Source: Malania oleifera
Lineage: Eukaryota > Streptophyta > Magnoliopsida > Santalales > Ximeniaceae
DNA: 64,000 bases
Assembly (NCBI RefSeq): GCF_029873635.1
Contig: NC_080428.1
Coordinates: 61,367,957 to 61,431,956, forward strand
Direction: 5' to 3'
Shown here: positions 33,912 to 46,356 of the stretch, piece by piece
Position numbering within the stretch: position 1 is the first letter of the stretch
Layout of the letters: the number at the start of each line of letters is the position of its first letter
The notes under the pieces: generated by a model
Told to the model about the DNA's origin: nothing
Database searches by the model: none
The model's input: the letters and a program-made list of their open reading frames with translations, nothing else
Made by a program: the position numbers and the translations under genes

Positions 33912-34905
33912 CTATATAAATTGCATTGTCACATAAAAGTCTACTTAGGCCACACAAGTATTTAAACTCATAATCTATAAATACTGTATAGTAAACTGGC
34001 ATAAATATGTGTCGATAAAATCTCTAATAGCATTATGAAAATGCCTAACATAGCATAATTCCCTTACTTTAACTTTGAAAAACCCCTATATAATTCTGGC
34101 TCTATACCCGCAGGATTCCTAACTCAACATCTTGAAAACACAATCCCCCAAAACAAAACATCAGTATTTCTTAGCCTACATCATTTCCTATAACTGCCAG
34201 GAAGTCAAAAACTGAATAAAAGACCTTACCCTGGATTTGAGATGAAATCCAACTTCGTTTTTCCGATGATCCGCTCTGGCAAACTTGTAGAGAATCTCAC
34301 CAGGAGCGTCGTGGTAGCCTCAAATCTTCGACCCGACGAGAAACGGGCCCGAAAACAAAGAGAGAAGTGAGAGAGAATCGTAGAGAGAGAGAGAGAGAGG
34401 AGCACTAAAAATGATGAAATTTCCTGATTTCCCTCCATTTATACTACCAGATTCGTCGATGAGACACGTCACCTCGTCGACGAGTCTTTCATTAAATTCG
34501 TCGACGAGTCCGTGTATTCGTCGACGAAATTCAGAGCAGCACATATCCGACTCTCGATATTTTCTCATCGACGAAACCCTGTATTCGTCGACGAATTTCC
34601 TTATGAACTCGTCGACGAAACCCTCTATTCGTCGATGAATTCCCTGGAAATTCCTTGAAATTATTTTTATTATTATTATCTCCAAAATGCGATGTTGTCG
34701 ACGAACGTGGATCGACGAATTTCCTTATGAACTCGTCGATGAAACCCTATATTCGTCGATGAATTCCCTGGTAATTCCTTGAAATTATTTTTATTATTAT
34801 TATCTCCAAAATGCGATGTCGTCGACGAAGTCTACTGCCACCTTCTCCTGTTTCCATTTCCTCTCTCTTTAATATTTAAATATCAGTATTTTTCGGGTCA
34901 TTACA
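32503..34905 (-). mobile_element. Gypsy-type solo LTR, target-site duplication AAGAT
   Basis: On the plus strand the 2403-bp repeat starts TGTGACGACC and ends GGGTCATTACA. It is flanked by AAGAT at 32498-32502 and 34906-34910. Orientation is minus: read that way it has a CGTCGACG array (34449-34830), a TATA box (34436-34443), a CT-rich leader (34380-34400), a donor-like CAGGGTAAGG near 34228, the CACAACCCAGTCATG block near 33090, and an acceptor-like TTTTCAG near 32790. TA and TG microsatellites are abundant. No coding sequence was seen. Confidence 0.93.
34449..34830 (-). promoter_or_regulatory. CGTCGACG motif array, with a local direct repeat
   Basis: About ten copies of ttCGTCGACGaa lie upstream (minus strand) of the TATA box at 34436-34443. 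About 100 bp of the array (34588-34697) is repeated at 34709-34818, which shows that the array grows by local duplication. Confidence 0.65.
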
Positions 34906-36988
34906 AAGATGTTCAAAACATATGGAAGCTTAAAGAAAATTGAAGCTTAAGTCTAAGAGGATTCAAAGCAAAGATATGAAGACTTCAAGCTTAGAGAGAT
35001 TTTATGTCTTTAGAATGACTTATGTAAGTACTTCATTATAAATATCATTTTGAAATGCTTTGAAGCTCATTGGCGGTTGATATGGACTTAGAGACCTTAT
35101 TTTGAAAACCCCATAAAATGCTTTATAAAAGTAACAAAGCAAGATGGTTAAGAGTTTTGAAGCTAACCTGAAAAAACAATATTTATAACTGTTTAGGCGA
35201 CTGAGCTTTAGACCTTAGATGCCTGAAGATTTTCCAACATGTTATACTTATAAGAAAGTAGGACACATAAAACCAGATTGTCCATAACTTAAGAAAGATT
35301 CTAAGAAGAAAAATAAAATGTCAATGAAGGCCACTACATAGGATAATATTAGTATAAGTAGTTCAAATAGTGAATCAAGTGACCAAGAGGTTGCTTGCTT
35401 TATGGCACGGGATGATGATGAAGAACAAAGCTCCTCATCAAAATCACTTAATGATTATAGTGATGATTTATCTAATGAATCCAATGATGAGAGTATGCCA
35501 TCTTATGAAGAACAACAAAGTGAACTATTCAAAGTTCATAAGATCCTAGTTAAAATGACTAAACGATACACACCATAGAAAAATAAGAATGAAAGTGTAA
35601 TGAAAGAATTGGAATCTCAAAAGCTTACTAAAAGAGAAAAAGATTTGAAAATTAAGAGATTAGAAAGAATGAATGAAAAGGTGATAAAAGAATTAGAAGA
35701 TCTAAAATCCTAAACTTCCATTCATAATGAGAAATATCAATATATTTCTGAACTAGAGAACAAAATCTCTCAAAACCAAGTAAAGCTGCAAGAAAAGGGT
35801 AAAAATACACAAGACTCAGAAATCTATGATCTTAAAAGTAAAATTGAGAACCAAACCAAAATCATCTATAATTTTACTAGAAGAAAGGAGAACTTTGATA
35901 AAATGATTGGCGCACAAAGAATGTCCTTGAATAAAGAAGGCATAGGAATTAATGGAGTTAAGAATACAAGGAAAAAAACCTCTACATGGGGTACTTTACA
36001 AAAGCCTCCAAAGATTATGCTAGCACGTCCTCAAACACTTACACACATACCACATGTTTTCTATGCAAGAAGAAAGGACCTACTACTGATGCGCCTTCCT
36101 CGTTTGTACCTTTTCACCGTGAGTTTACTACGTTTAGCAGAGATATGCGTTCATGTATTCAATCCCTTCAGGAGAATGTATCCTCACTCCACACTACTTG
36201 TTCTTCACTTGATCAGCGCCTAGCTAACATAGAGCAATATAGGGTTAGCTCATCTCTTAGTGTTGATCCCATGGATACCAATTCTACCCCTCAGAGTGAT
36301 GCTTCATATGATGAAGAATTTGAGGAAGGAAGTGAGGAGGGTGATGAAGAGGAAGCTGAAGCTGATGATGATAATAATGATGATGCTGCTGATGCTTGAT
36401 CTATTTTTGTGTTGTATTAAAGTCTTATCTATGTATTGGCTTAGTCTTTGTGTTGTTTTATTTGCTTTTTTTTTTTCTTTCTTTTAAGTATGGCTTGTAA
36501 CTCCCTTGCTTATGACTTTTTGTAATTTTTATGACTATATGACTATGCTCTTTATGTGCTATCCTAAGACTCTTTGTGACTATGCTCCTCATTTCTTTTT
36601 GATGGATGTCAAAGGGGGAGAGATATTTTAGAGAGAAAACATGAGAAGAGAGTATCTTAGGGAGCAACCATGAGAATATGAGAATGTGGCAAATATGTAA
36701 AACACATAATCTTGGCATGAGATATAGAATGGGGAGTCAAAGCAAAAATAAGCACAATGAGAAAAATGAGAACATAAGAAAAATGAGACCATAAGCATAT
36801 TTGTTGACATGAGCTATAATGCATTATAACATGATATACTTGATTGTGACTTATTGAGTTTTGAACTTACTTATATTTGAAATCATCATTTTTCATAATT
36901 GTCAAAAGGCATGCTTATTGTAAAGGGGAGCCTTATCAAGGTTCTCTCATCTTTGCTCCTTATTTGTCATGATAAAAAGGGGGGAGAT
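34906..36988 (+). mobile_element. Tandem family B unit 1 (partial LTR, gag, polypurine tract)
   Basis: After the AAGAT duplicate, family B LTR sequence runs to 35235 (ending gaagattttcc). It then joins gag sequence directly at 35236. After gag (to 36399) comes about 580 bp of non-coding DNA and a polypurine tract at 36974-36988, immediately before TGTTGG of the next unit. Units 2 and 3 have the same order and the same junction. Confidence 0.85.
35236..36399 (+). pseudogene. Family B gag, C-terminal half, unit 1 copy
   Basis: It starts inside the first zinc knuckle (CYTYKKVGHIKPDC, second cysteine changed to tyrosine). An acidic serine-rich stretch follows, then SYEEQQSE, a Lys/Glu coiled coil, and NFDKMIGAQRMS. 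Next is a second knuckle start (TTCFLCKKKG) that is cut off and runs into FHREFTTFSRDMRS, a heptad-like helix and an Asp/Glu tail ending at 36399. Stops occur after CP, within TT*DN, and elsewhere, and there is a frame change near 35986. It cannot encode a full gag. Confidence 0.8.
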
Positions 36989-37520
36989 TGTTGGTCTAAC
37001 ATTGCTTTCGAAACTTATTTTGATGATAACAAATAAAGGTTAATTTAACAAGTTGTTGTTTAATTGATGATATTTCAAGAAACTTTGTATGACAGAGGTC
37101 AAAAGGATCAAATAAATGAAATTTCAAGATCACAAGTATCATAAAGTATACTCCATCAACAAAGTGATCAAAAGAAAGCTCAGGAAGACCAAGATGTTCA
37201 AAACATATGGAAGCTTAAAGAATATTGAAGCTTAAGTCTAAGTGGATTCAAAGCAAAGATATGAAGACTTCAAGCTTAGAGATATTTTATGTCTTTAGGA
37301 TCACTTATGTAAGTACTTCATTATAAATATCATTTTGAAATGCTTTGAAGCTCATTAGGAGTTGATATGGACTCAGGGATCTTATTTTGAAAACCCCAAA
37401 AAATGCTTTTTAAAAGTAACAAAGCAAGATGACTAAGAGTTTTGAAGCTAACCTAAAAAAATAGTATCTATAATTGTTCAGACGACTAAGCTTTAGACCT
37501 CAGGCGCCTGAAGATTTTCC

Positions 37521-38701
37521 AACATGTTATAATTATAAGAAAGTTTGACACAAAAAATCGAATTGTCCACAACATAAGACAGATTCTAAGAAGAAAAAGA
37601 AATCGGCAATGAAGGCCACTACATGGGATAATATTAGTACAAGTAGTTCAAATAGTGAATTAAGTGACCAAGAGGTTGCTTGCTTTATGGCATGGGACGA
37701 TGATGAAGAACAAAGCTCCTCATCCAAATCATTTAATGATTATAGTGATGATTCATCTAATGAATCCAATGATGAGAGTATGTCATCTTATGAAGAACTA
37801 CAAAGTGAATTATTCAAAGTTTATAAGATCCTAGTTAAAATGACTAAACGATACACATCATTAAAAAATAAGAATGAAAATAATGAAAGAATTGGAATCT
37901 CAAAAACTCGCTGAAAGAGAAAAAGATTTGAAAATTAAGAGATTAGAAAGCAAGAATGAAAAGGTGATAAAAGAATTAGAAGATCTAAAATCCCAAACTT
38001 CCATTTATAATGAGAAATATCAATATATTTCTGAACTAGAGAACAAAATCAGCAAGATGTCTCAAAACCAAGTAAAGCTGCAAGAAAAGGGTAAAAATAC
38101 ACAAGACTTAGAAATCTGTGATCTTAAAAGTAAAATTGAGAACCAAGCCAAAATCATCTATAATTTTACCATAGGAAATGAGAACTTTGATAAAATGATT
38201 GGCACACAAACAATGTCCTTGAATAAAGAAGGCATGGGATTTAATGGAGTTGAGAATATAAGGAAAAAGAACCTCTACATGGGGAACTTTAGTAAAGCCT
38301 CCAAAGATTATGCTAGCACCTTCTCAAATGCTTACACACATACCACATGTTTTGTATCTAAGAAGAAAGGACCAATTGCTGATACGCTTTCTTGTTTTGT
38401 ACCTTTTTACTATGAGTTTACTACGTTGAGCAGAGATATGCGTTCAAGTCTTCAATTCCTTCAGGAGAATGTATCCTCACTCCACACTACTTGTTCTTCA
38501 CTTGATCAGTGCCTAACTCGCATAGAGCAGTATAGGGCTAGCTCATCTCTTAGTGTTGATCCCATGGATACCAGTTCTATCCCTTGAATTGATGCTTCAT
38601 CTGATGAAGAATTTGAGGAAGGAAGTGAGGAGGGTGATGAAGAGGAAGCTGAAGGTGATGATGATAATAATGATGATGATGATGCTGATGCTGATGCTTG
38701 A
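37521..38701 (+). pseudogene. Family B gag, C-terminal half, unit 2 copy
   Basis: It has the same domain order as unit 1: knuckle remnant (disabled by a stop), KATTWDN, acidic serine-rich region (37690-37790), SYEELQSE, coiled coil, NFDKMIGTQ, truncated second knuckle (TTCFVSKKKG, with a cysteine changed to serine), FTTLSRDMRS helix, and acidic tail. A one-base loss near 37880 changes frame, and TGA at 38585 stops the frame before the acidic tail. No pol follows. Confidence 0.8.
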
Positions 38702-39468
38702 TCTATTTTGTGTTGTTTTAAAGTCTTATCTATGTATTGGCTTAGTCTTTGTATTGCTCTATTTTCTTGTTTTTTCTTTCTTTCTTTTAAGTATGGCTTG
38801 TAACTCCCTTGCTTATGACTTTTTTGTAATTTTTAATGACATTATGACTATGCTCTTTATGTGCTATCCTAAGACTCTTTGTGACTATGCTCCTCATTTC
38901 TTTTTGATTGATGTCAAAGGGGGAGAGATATTTTAGAGAGCAAACATGAGAAGAGAGTATCTTAGAGAGCAGCCATGAGAACATGAAAGCGTGGCAAATA
39001 TGTAAAACACATAATCTTGGCATGAGATATTGTAATACCCCAACCCCGAAGGGTCTGCGATATTTACTTTTTACCATTGATTTACAGCGGAAGTAAATAA
39101 ACTCAATTATTATTAAACCAGAATGCTAATGAACCGTATTATAATAATTTATTTTCAAAAGAAGAAAAATTACACAATAGATAATCATCTGACATCATGC
39201 TAATATTTCTAATAAATCCTTATTTTTTTTCTATCCCACCTGCATGCTTGCTATGTCTAATTTCCGATAGCCCTTCAGAGTCATCTGAAATGTAAAATAT
39301 GATTGGGGTGAGACGACGCTCAGTAAGTAAATAAGATTATATTAGTGTGTGGCCAAAATGAGTTTTTTAAAAATTTCGTAAAACAATATTTAATACTATA
39401 ACTTCAAAACGGCTTCTAAAATTAATGTAAATTTAAAAATTTTTGCATAAAACTTTTACCATCAACTA

Positions 39469-41844
39469 TGTTGACCCTATGGGTCATATCTCGATTTTGA
39501 TAATGACAAATAATCATGTATTTAATGGATATCTAGTTCATGTGCAGGTCTATACTAGCAGATACATTGATGGCACGTTAAAGCTTAAAGTTGGAAGACC
39601 CTGTACATGTTGTACTTTATTTCATTATCATTTAAAGGATCTGTAATAGTAAATAGGGTTTTGATTGTAATAATTGCATGCATCACCTGCATGATGTAAT
39701 GTGTAAGCTCAAAATGAAAATGTCCTTAGAAACACCTTAGGGATTACCCTTTAGTCGACCGAAGGTTGACCCACACCGAATTTTTTCGGTGTTTTGAAAA
39801 AGGTTTAGAAAAGACCCTACGACACTCATACACTCACTTGTATATTTCATACTTTTGTTTAGAGTGTTTGTTGCATGATAAAGGACTGAATTGCACAAAA
39901 TGTGCACCTTCGGTCGACCGACTTGTGCAGTTCATTCTACCCTAGTCGACCAAACGGGGTCTAGGTCAACATGTTGATTGCAGCCCGGTCGACCGAGCTA
40001 TGACAGTTCAAATGGCCCCGGTCGACCGAACCCTTCGAAAGTCAACACTTTGACTCCCTGGTCGACCAAGAGAAAATTGTATACCAACGTTCTGGTCAAC
40101 CGTGGTTCCTTGAGAGTTGTCCCAACAGTCTGGTCGACCGACAAGCTTAGTTCAAATCAACCTCGTCGACCGAACCTCACGAAAATTGAAAATCGCATCT
40201 GTACATGTAAGTTCGGTCGACCGAGACCATAGTTCATTTTCCTCCTGGTCGACCAAAGCTCGAACATATTGATAAATCACCTCGAACATACATTTTCGGT
40301 CGACCGAATAAGAAGTTCATTTTTGGCCTAGTCAACCGAACCCCAAGAACTTCGGTCGACCAAACGTGTCCTCGTCAACCGGTGCTCTCGAGTTGGACTT
40401 AATTTTTACGGAAGTTAAATATTTTTAAACATGGTTAATTATTTTAAAATGATTTAAAACTTTTATAATAATTCCCAATAGGTCCCCAACGGTCATAATT
40501 CATGGGGTGTCTATAAATACCCCCTCATTTGGCATTATTAGCAAGATATTAGCATATTTGATTAGGGAAAATTCTTTGAAAATCCAAAAACCTATAATAC
40601 TCATTTTTTAGCCTCCTACACTTATTCTTACCTGATCTTACTACTCAAACTTCTTTGTAAGTGTGTTTAAGTGTGGTTGTTCTATAGGTTTGCTCTCCTT
40701 GCTCTGTTTGATTGATTCGATTTTCTTGAGAGCCAAACATAAGTTTTCTTAGGGGACTTTGTTAATGAGTCTCTCCTAAGAAGACTTATATTAAACTTCC
40801 GAGTATTGCACATTCGTTGCAATATCTTGTGAAGTTTGTATTTATTTTTGGATTGCAAAATCTCTTCAAAACATTTCCAAATATCTTATGAGATTTATTT
40901 TGATATAACTTTGAAAAGATATTTGTTTATGTGATATTGATCTTTGTTGCAATATTCATTGACTAATATATTATTTGCTGAATACAAAGATTATATATCT
41001 TTTGCAATCCAAACATATACATTACTTGAGCATCATACGATTGAGAAAATCTGCTGATTGAAATATACATACATATATATATGTTATTTGGCTAATATCT
41101 TTGTTTGAGCACTTAGATTGAATACATCTTGTGATACAAAGATTATAGTGATTGCACTCTCACGCATTGATCACATTGATAGCAAATATTTAGTTGAGAG
41201 CTGATATATCTTAAACCACATTGAGCTTACATATTATATCTTGTTGGTGGTGTATATGATTGCGTGTAATTGGGTACATATCTGCGTTACTTGAAAGCAC
41301 AATCAATGTACTGTTTCATTGATTGAGCAAAATTGTTGCATTCTAGGCACGAGCTTGAAGAGGTAGACTAACCCTTTGAAATAGTCCCGGATTAGCTTAG
41401 ACCCGGTTAGGAAAGTTAGGTGCGTCATCCTGGTAAGGCGTGTTGGTTGAGGTCAGCCCCTTTAATTGACCTAGTTCTAAAGGTTGAGGTCAGCCCTGTG
41501 CTAATTGACCTTATTTGTATCGGTGCTGCTCCACCCTTAAGTGAGCCTTTAGTGGAATCCTCGGACTTGCGAGCTAGAGGCAGGGACGTAGGCACAATTG
41601 GCCGAACCCCAATAACATATCGTATGTTTATTTATATTTCTGCACTTTATATTTATCGCACGTATATATTTTGGTGTGGATGATGTGCATAATTTAAATT
41701 TTTGTATATTATATTTATCAGCACATTAGAGATTACATAAAAAGACCCTAGGTTGTAATATTCTGCTAACATCTAGTTTTACCTAGGAGAAAAGTTTTAA
41801 AAATTCCAATTCACCCTCCTCTTGGCAATACACCAATTCTGACA
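39469..41844 (+). mobile_element. Family A solo LTR, target-site duplication AACTA, third nesting level
   Basis: The 2376-bp repeat starts TGTTGACCCTATGG and ends CACCAATTCTGACA. It is flanked by AACTA at 39464-39468 and 41845-41849. It carries a dense GGTCGACC array (about 39752-40385), a TATA box (40512-40519), and the conserved block near 41520-41610. It sits inside a gypsy-type solo LTR that itself sits in family B unit 2, which gives a clear order of insertion. Confidence 0.95.
39752..40385 (+). promoter_or_regulatory. GGTCGACC motif array, longest copy
   Basis: More than fifteen copies of ggtcgaccgaac-like motifs span about 630 bp, ending about 125 bp before TATAAATA at 40512-40519. 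It is nearly twice as long as the array at 23119-23460 in a related LTR, so copy number varies between LTRs. Confidence 0.65.
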
Positions 41845-43327
41845 AACTATAACAGTAAAATTTAATAATCATATACAGTGACTGTTAAATTAAAATTTTA
41901 ACTTTAAAACTATAAAAATATTTAATGATATACATACATATAATTTTCCTTATACATTTCCTTTAGATCGTCATTTAAACACAAGAATGACCATTTTCAT
42001 ATAATTTATACTTTTCCTTCAAATCATCAATAACTTTATACACGTAATTAAATATGTATAAACATATATTGTAAAAACCACCCTTAAGCCTGTTTGTCGT
42101 AAGTCATGTTTACCCCCATGACTGGGTTGTGCGGTCCGAAGACTGGATTTAGTTGGCTGACTGATCAAACTAAAACAACATACGTAAACATTAAGTGAGA
42201 TTTTCCTTATTAAGTCCTAGTCTGGAATTAGGTGTGCACTCAAGAGAAATCCACTAATATAAATAACCACTCTGTAAACAGTGTGGGTGCACTCTGATCC
42301 GTTTAAACTTTAAACTGCAGTACCGAGTATCTGTAACTTTGAACTTCCTTTGTCATAAGGAGTTTTAAAATCATTTTATTATAATTTATGCAATTTAAAA
42401 TAATCTCGTGAAAATCTCATTTTTACTCATATTTTTATGAAACATGCAACGTAAAAATAAACTCATGTCACACAATTTTTGTGTTAAAATATATATATAT
42501 ATGAATAGAAGGAAATGCTGAAAATTACCTGAGTGGATTAGAATATTTCTTAACCCAAAAATAAATGTAAGAATATTAAAGATTAAAATTGGTATAACTA
42601 AATAGGCATAAAAATAAATTCAGGGGAATTTTATGAAACCAAGTAACATAATCGAAATTTACTTACAAATAAACTCGGGTATAAATTTTAAATAAAAATT
42701 TAACATAATCAAATTTACTTACAAATAAATTTGGATATGAGTTTTAATAAAAGTATAACATAATCAAATTTACTTACAAATAAACTTGAGTATAAATTTT
42801 AAATAAAAATCCTAACATAATCAAATTTACTGACCTCTTCTTTTACCTTATGCTACGAACACAATGACTATTTCTAAGAAATGAGATCGGAAAGAGTGGG
42901 TGAGTGAAAACTTACTCAAAAATTCTCTCTCCACCACTAATTCTTTTACTCACTAATTCTTCTCTTCCTTTGAAATTTTTTGTGAAAAATGAAGGTTAAG
43001 AACTTCCTATTTATAGAAAAATTTTGGGGAAGAAATGAAATTTGTAAAAGTGTGGGGAGGGGTGAAATTATAATTTTTTTAAAAATTAAAGAATGGGCAT
43101 GGGATGGGATAGGTATGAGTTGAGTATGGGATGAGGATGGGGATGATATGGGGGAAATGGGAGTGCTTACCAACACTCTCATTTAATTAATTTTTAATTA
43201 ATTTACTTAATTAATTAATTAGAGAAAAAAATTTATTTTTTTTCTTTTTTTTAAATTATTGTTATTACTTTTAAGCTATATTTTAGTTTTTTTTTTTAAA
43301 TATTTATATTCGAATTTCAAAAACTCA

Positions 43328-43500
43328 TGTGGGCCCCACGTGATCTTGTGGGTCCCACACAACTTTGAGACCCAAGTGAGTCCTACATAACTCCAATAAT
43401 TCTCATATGATTTTATGAGCCCTACACAGCTTCAAAACTCATATGAACCCCCACACGGCTTCGGGACTCATGTGGGCCCCACACAGTCTTGTGGGCCCCG
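43328..43500 (-). promoter_or_regulatory. GGGCCC-type motif array upstream of LTR TATA box
   Basis: Palindromic tgtgGGGCCCcaca-like motifs (for example atgtgggccccacgtg near 43329, ttgtgggtcccacac near 43347, gtgggccccacac near 43471) repeat at 20-60 bp. On the minus strand they lie upstream of the TATA box at 43008-43015. The position is the same as the other arrays but the motif is different. Confidence 0.5.
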
Positions 43501-44059
43501 CATAGGATACCTATATTATTATTATTTTATCATATATTTCTACAAATTATGTTAGTCAAAACATTATTTTATGTACTTATTTACGTATACAAACAGTGTC
43601 TACCCTGTTTTATCCTATGAAATTCCATTTTGACTAGGCCGACCTCTAGGGAGCGATTGAGCCGCAATGGTCACTGAGCACTCACTTAGACAACTTCTTT
43701 CTTAGGCATCAAATATGGAATCAAGGATCCTAACAGAGAAACACTTTCGTTTTGATACTAACTAAATGATCATTATTATTATTATACTTTTTTTTAGGGT
43801 TATTACAGATATAGCATGGGGGAGTAAAAGCAAAAATAAGCATAATGAGAAAAATGAGACCACAAGCATATATGTTGACATGAGCTATAATGCATTATAA
43901 CATGATATACTTGATTGTGACTTATTGAGTTTTGAACTTACTTATATTTGAAATCATCATTTTTCTTAATTGTTCAAAGGCATGCTTCTTGTAAGGGGGA
44001 GCCATATCAAAGTTCTCTCATCTTTGCTCCTTATTTGTCATCATCAAAGAGGAAAAGAT

Positions 44060-46356
44060 TGTTGGCCTAACATGGCTTTCAAATCTTATTTTGATGATAA
44101 CAAATAAAGGTTAATTTAACAAGTTATTGTTTAAGTGATGATATTTCAGGAAACTTTGTATGACAAAGGTCAAAATAATCAAAGAAATGAAAGTTCAAGA
44201 TCACAAGCACCATAAAGTATATTCCATCAACCAAGTGATCAAAAGAAAGCTCAAGAGGACCAAGATGTTCAAAACGCGTGGAAGCTTAAAAAATATTGAA
44301 GCTTAAGTCTAAGAGGATTCAAAACAAAGATATGAAGACTTCAAGCTTAGAGAGATTTTATGTCTTTAGGATGACTTATGTAAGTACTTCATTATAAATA
44401 TCATTTTGAAATGCTTTGAAGCTCATTAGGGGTTGATATGGACTTAGAAACCTTATTTTGAAAACCCCAAAAAATGCTTTTTAAAAGTAACAAAGTAAGA
44501 TGGCTAAGAGTTTTGAAGCTAACCTAAAAAAATAGTATTTATAACTGTTCAAGCAAGTGAGCTTTAGACCTCAGGTGCCCGAAGATTTTCCAACATGTTA
44601 TAATTATAAGAAAGTTTGACACATAAAAGTGGATTATCAACAACTTAAGAAAGATTCTAAGAAGAAAAAGAAAATGGCAATGAATGCCACTACATGGGAT
44701 AATGTTAGTACAAGTAGTTCAAATAGTGAATCAAGTGACCAAGAGGTTGCTTGCTTTATGGCATGGGACGATGATGAAGAACAAAGCTCCTCATCCAAAT
44801 CATTTAATGATTATAGTGATGATTCATCTTATGAATCCAATGATGAGAGTATGTCATCTTATGAAGAACTACAAAGTGAACTATTCAAAGTTCATAAGAT
44901 CCTAGTTAAAATGACTAAACGATACACATCATTAAAAAATAAGAATGAAAGTGTAATGAAAGAATTGGAATCTCAAAAACTAGCTGAAAGAGAAAAATAT
45001 TTAAAAATTAAGAGATTAGAAAGCAAGAATGAAAAGGTGATAAAAGAATTAGGAGAACTAAAATCCCAAACTTCCATTCATAATGAGAAATATTAATATT
45101 TCTGAACTAGAGAACAAAATCAGCAAGATGTCTCAAAACCAAGTAAAGTAGCAAGAAAAGGGTAAAAATACACCAGACTTGGAAATCTATGATCTTAAAA
45201 GTAAAATTGAGAACCAAGCCAAAATCATCTATAATTTTACTATAGGAAAGGAGAACTTTGATAAAATGATTGGCACACAAAAAATGTCCTCGAATAAAGC
45301 AGGCATGGGATTTAATGGAGTTGAGAATACAAGGAAAAAGAACCTCTACATGCGGTACTTTACAAAAGCCTCCAAAGATTATGCTAGAACCTCCTCAAAC
45401 GCTTACACACATACTACATGTTTGGTATGTAAGAAGAAAGGACCTACTACTGATGCGCCTTCCTCGTTTGTACCTTTTCACCATGAGTTTACTACGTTTA
45501 GCAGAGATATGCGTTCAGGTTTTCAATCCCTTCAGGAGAATGTATCCTCACTCCACACTACTTGTTCTTCACTTGATCAGCGCCTAACTTGCATAGAGCA
45601 GTATAGGGCTAGCTCATCTGTTAGTGTTGATCCCATGGATACTAGTTCTGCCCCTAGGGGTGACGCTTTATCTGATGAAGAATTTGAGGAAGGAAGTGAG
45701 GAGGGTGATGAAGAGGACGCTAAAGCTGATGATGATAATAATGATGATGCTGCTGATGCTTGATCTATTTTGTGTTGTATTAAAGTCTTATCTATGTATT
45801 GGCTTAGTCTTTGTGTTGCTTTATTTGCTTGTTTTTTTTTTTTCTTTCTTTTAAGTATGGCTTGTAACTCCCTTGCTTATGACTTTTTGTAGTTTTTAAT
45901 GACTATATGACTATGCTCTTTATGTGCTATCCAAAGACTCTTTGTGACTATACTTCTCATTTCTTTTTGATTGATGTCAAAGGGGGAGAGATATTTTAGA
46001 GAGAAAACATGAGAAGAGAGTATCTTAGAGAGCAACCATGAGAACATGAGAGCGTGGAAAATATGTAAAACACATAATCTTGGCATGAGATATAGCGTGG
46101 GGGAGTAAAATAAAAATAAGCATAATGAGAAAAATGAGAACATAAGAAAAATGAGACCATAAGCATATATGTTGACATGAGCTATAATGCATTATAACAT
46201 GATATACTTGATTGTGACTTATTGAGTTTTGAACTTACTTATATTTGAAATCATCATTTTTCATAATTGTTAAAAGGCATGCTTATTGTAAGGGGGAGCC
46301 TTATCAAGGTTCTCTCATCTTTTCTCCTTATTTTTCATCATCAAAAAGGAGGATAT
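44060..46356 (+). mobile_element. Tandem family B unit 3, uninterrupted
   Basis: This is the cleanest unit (2297 bp): LTR part 44060-44591 starting TGTTGGCCTAACATGG, gag 44592-45763, non-coding tail, and a purine tract before TGTTGG at 46357. The LTR-to-gag junction is the same as in units 1 and 2. Confidence 0.88.
44592..45763 (+). pseudogene. Family B gag, C-terminal half, unit 3 copy
   Basis: The best open copy reads 44629-45096 and then 45179-45763. The first part has a knuckle remnant with an early stop, a KKDSKKKKKMAM basic stretch, the acidic serine-rich region, SYEELQSE and the coiled coil. The second has the NFDKMIGTQKMS stretch, a truncated knuckle (TTCLVCKKKG), the SRDMRSGFQSLQENVSSL helix and an acidic tail of Asp/Asn codons. 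A short frame loss near 45093 separates the two parts. Its function as a protein is doubtful. Confidence 0.8.

Larger units (their letters stand above)
39031..43807 (-). mobile_element. Gypsy-type solo LTR, target-site duplication GATAT, with a nested LTR
   Basis: On the plus strand it starts TGTAATACCCC and ends AGGGTTATTACA, flanked by GATAT at 39026-39030 and 43808-43812. Without the nested LTR (39469-41844) and its duplication it is about 2.4 kb. The minus-strand reading has a TATA box (43008-43015), a GGGCCC-type motif array upstream of it (43328-43500), the CACAACCCAGTCATG block near 42125, and a late block with acceptor-like TTTCAG near 39290. TTAATTAA repeats lie near 43182-43222. No coding sequence was seen. 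Confidence 0.92.
36989..44059 (+). mobile_element. Tandem family B unit 2, interrupted by a nested LTR pair
   Basis: The LTR part is 36989-37520, gag is 37521-38701, and the non-coding tail runs 38702-39030 and 43808-44059 around the solo LTR at 39031-43807. Net length without the insert and its duplication is about 2.29 kb, equal to unit 3. The unit ends in a purine tract before TGTTGG at 44060. Confidence 0.85.

Noticed and set aside
36458-36810. Minus-strand open frames in the family B tails (also near 38787, 45877, 45996)
   Set aside because: They are antisense to the same non-coding tail in each unit and have no protein-like features. They recur only because the units are duplicated.
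44684-44905. Alternative-frame open stretches inside family B gag (Met-rich, also near 36260, 38553, 45624)
   Set aside because: They are out-of-frame shadows of the acidic gag coding sequence (GAT repeats read as ATG).
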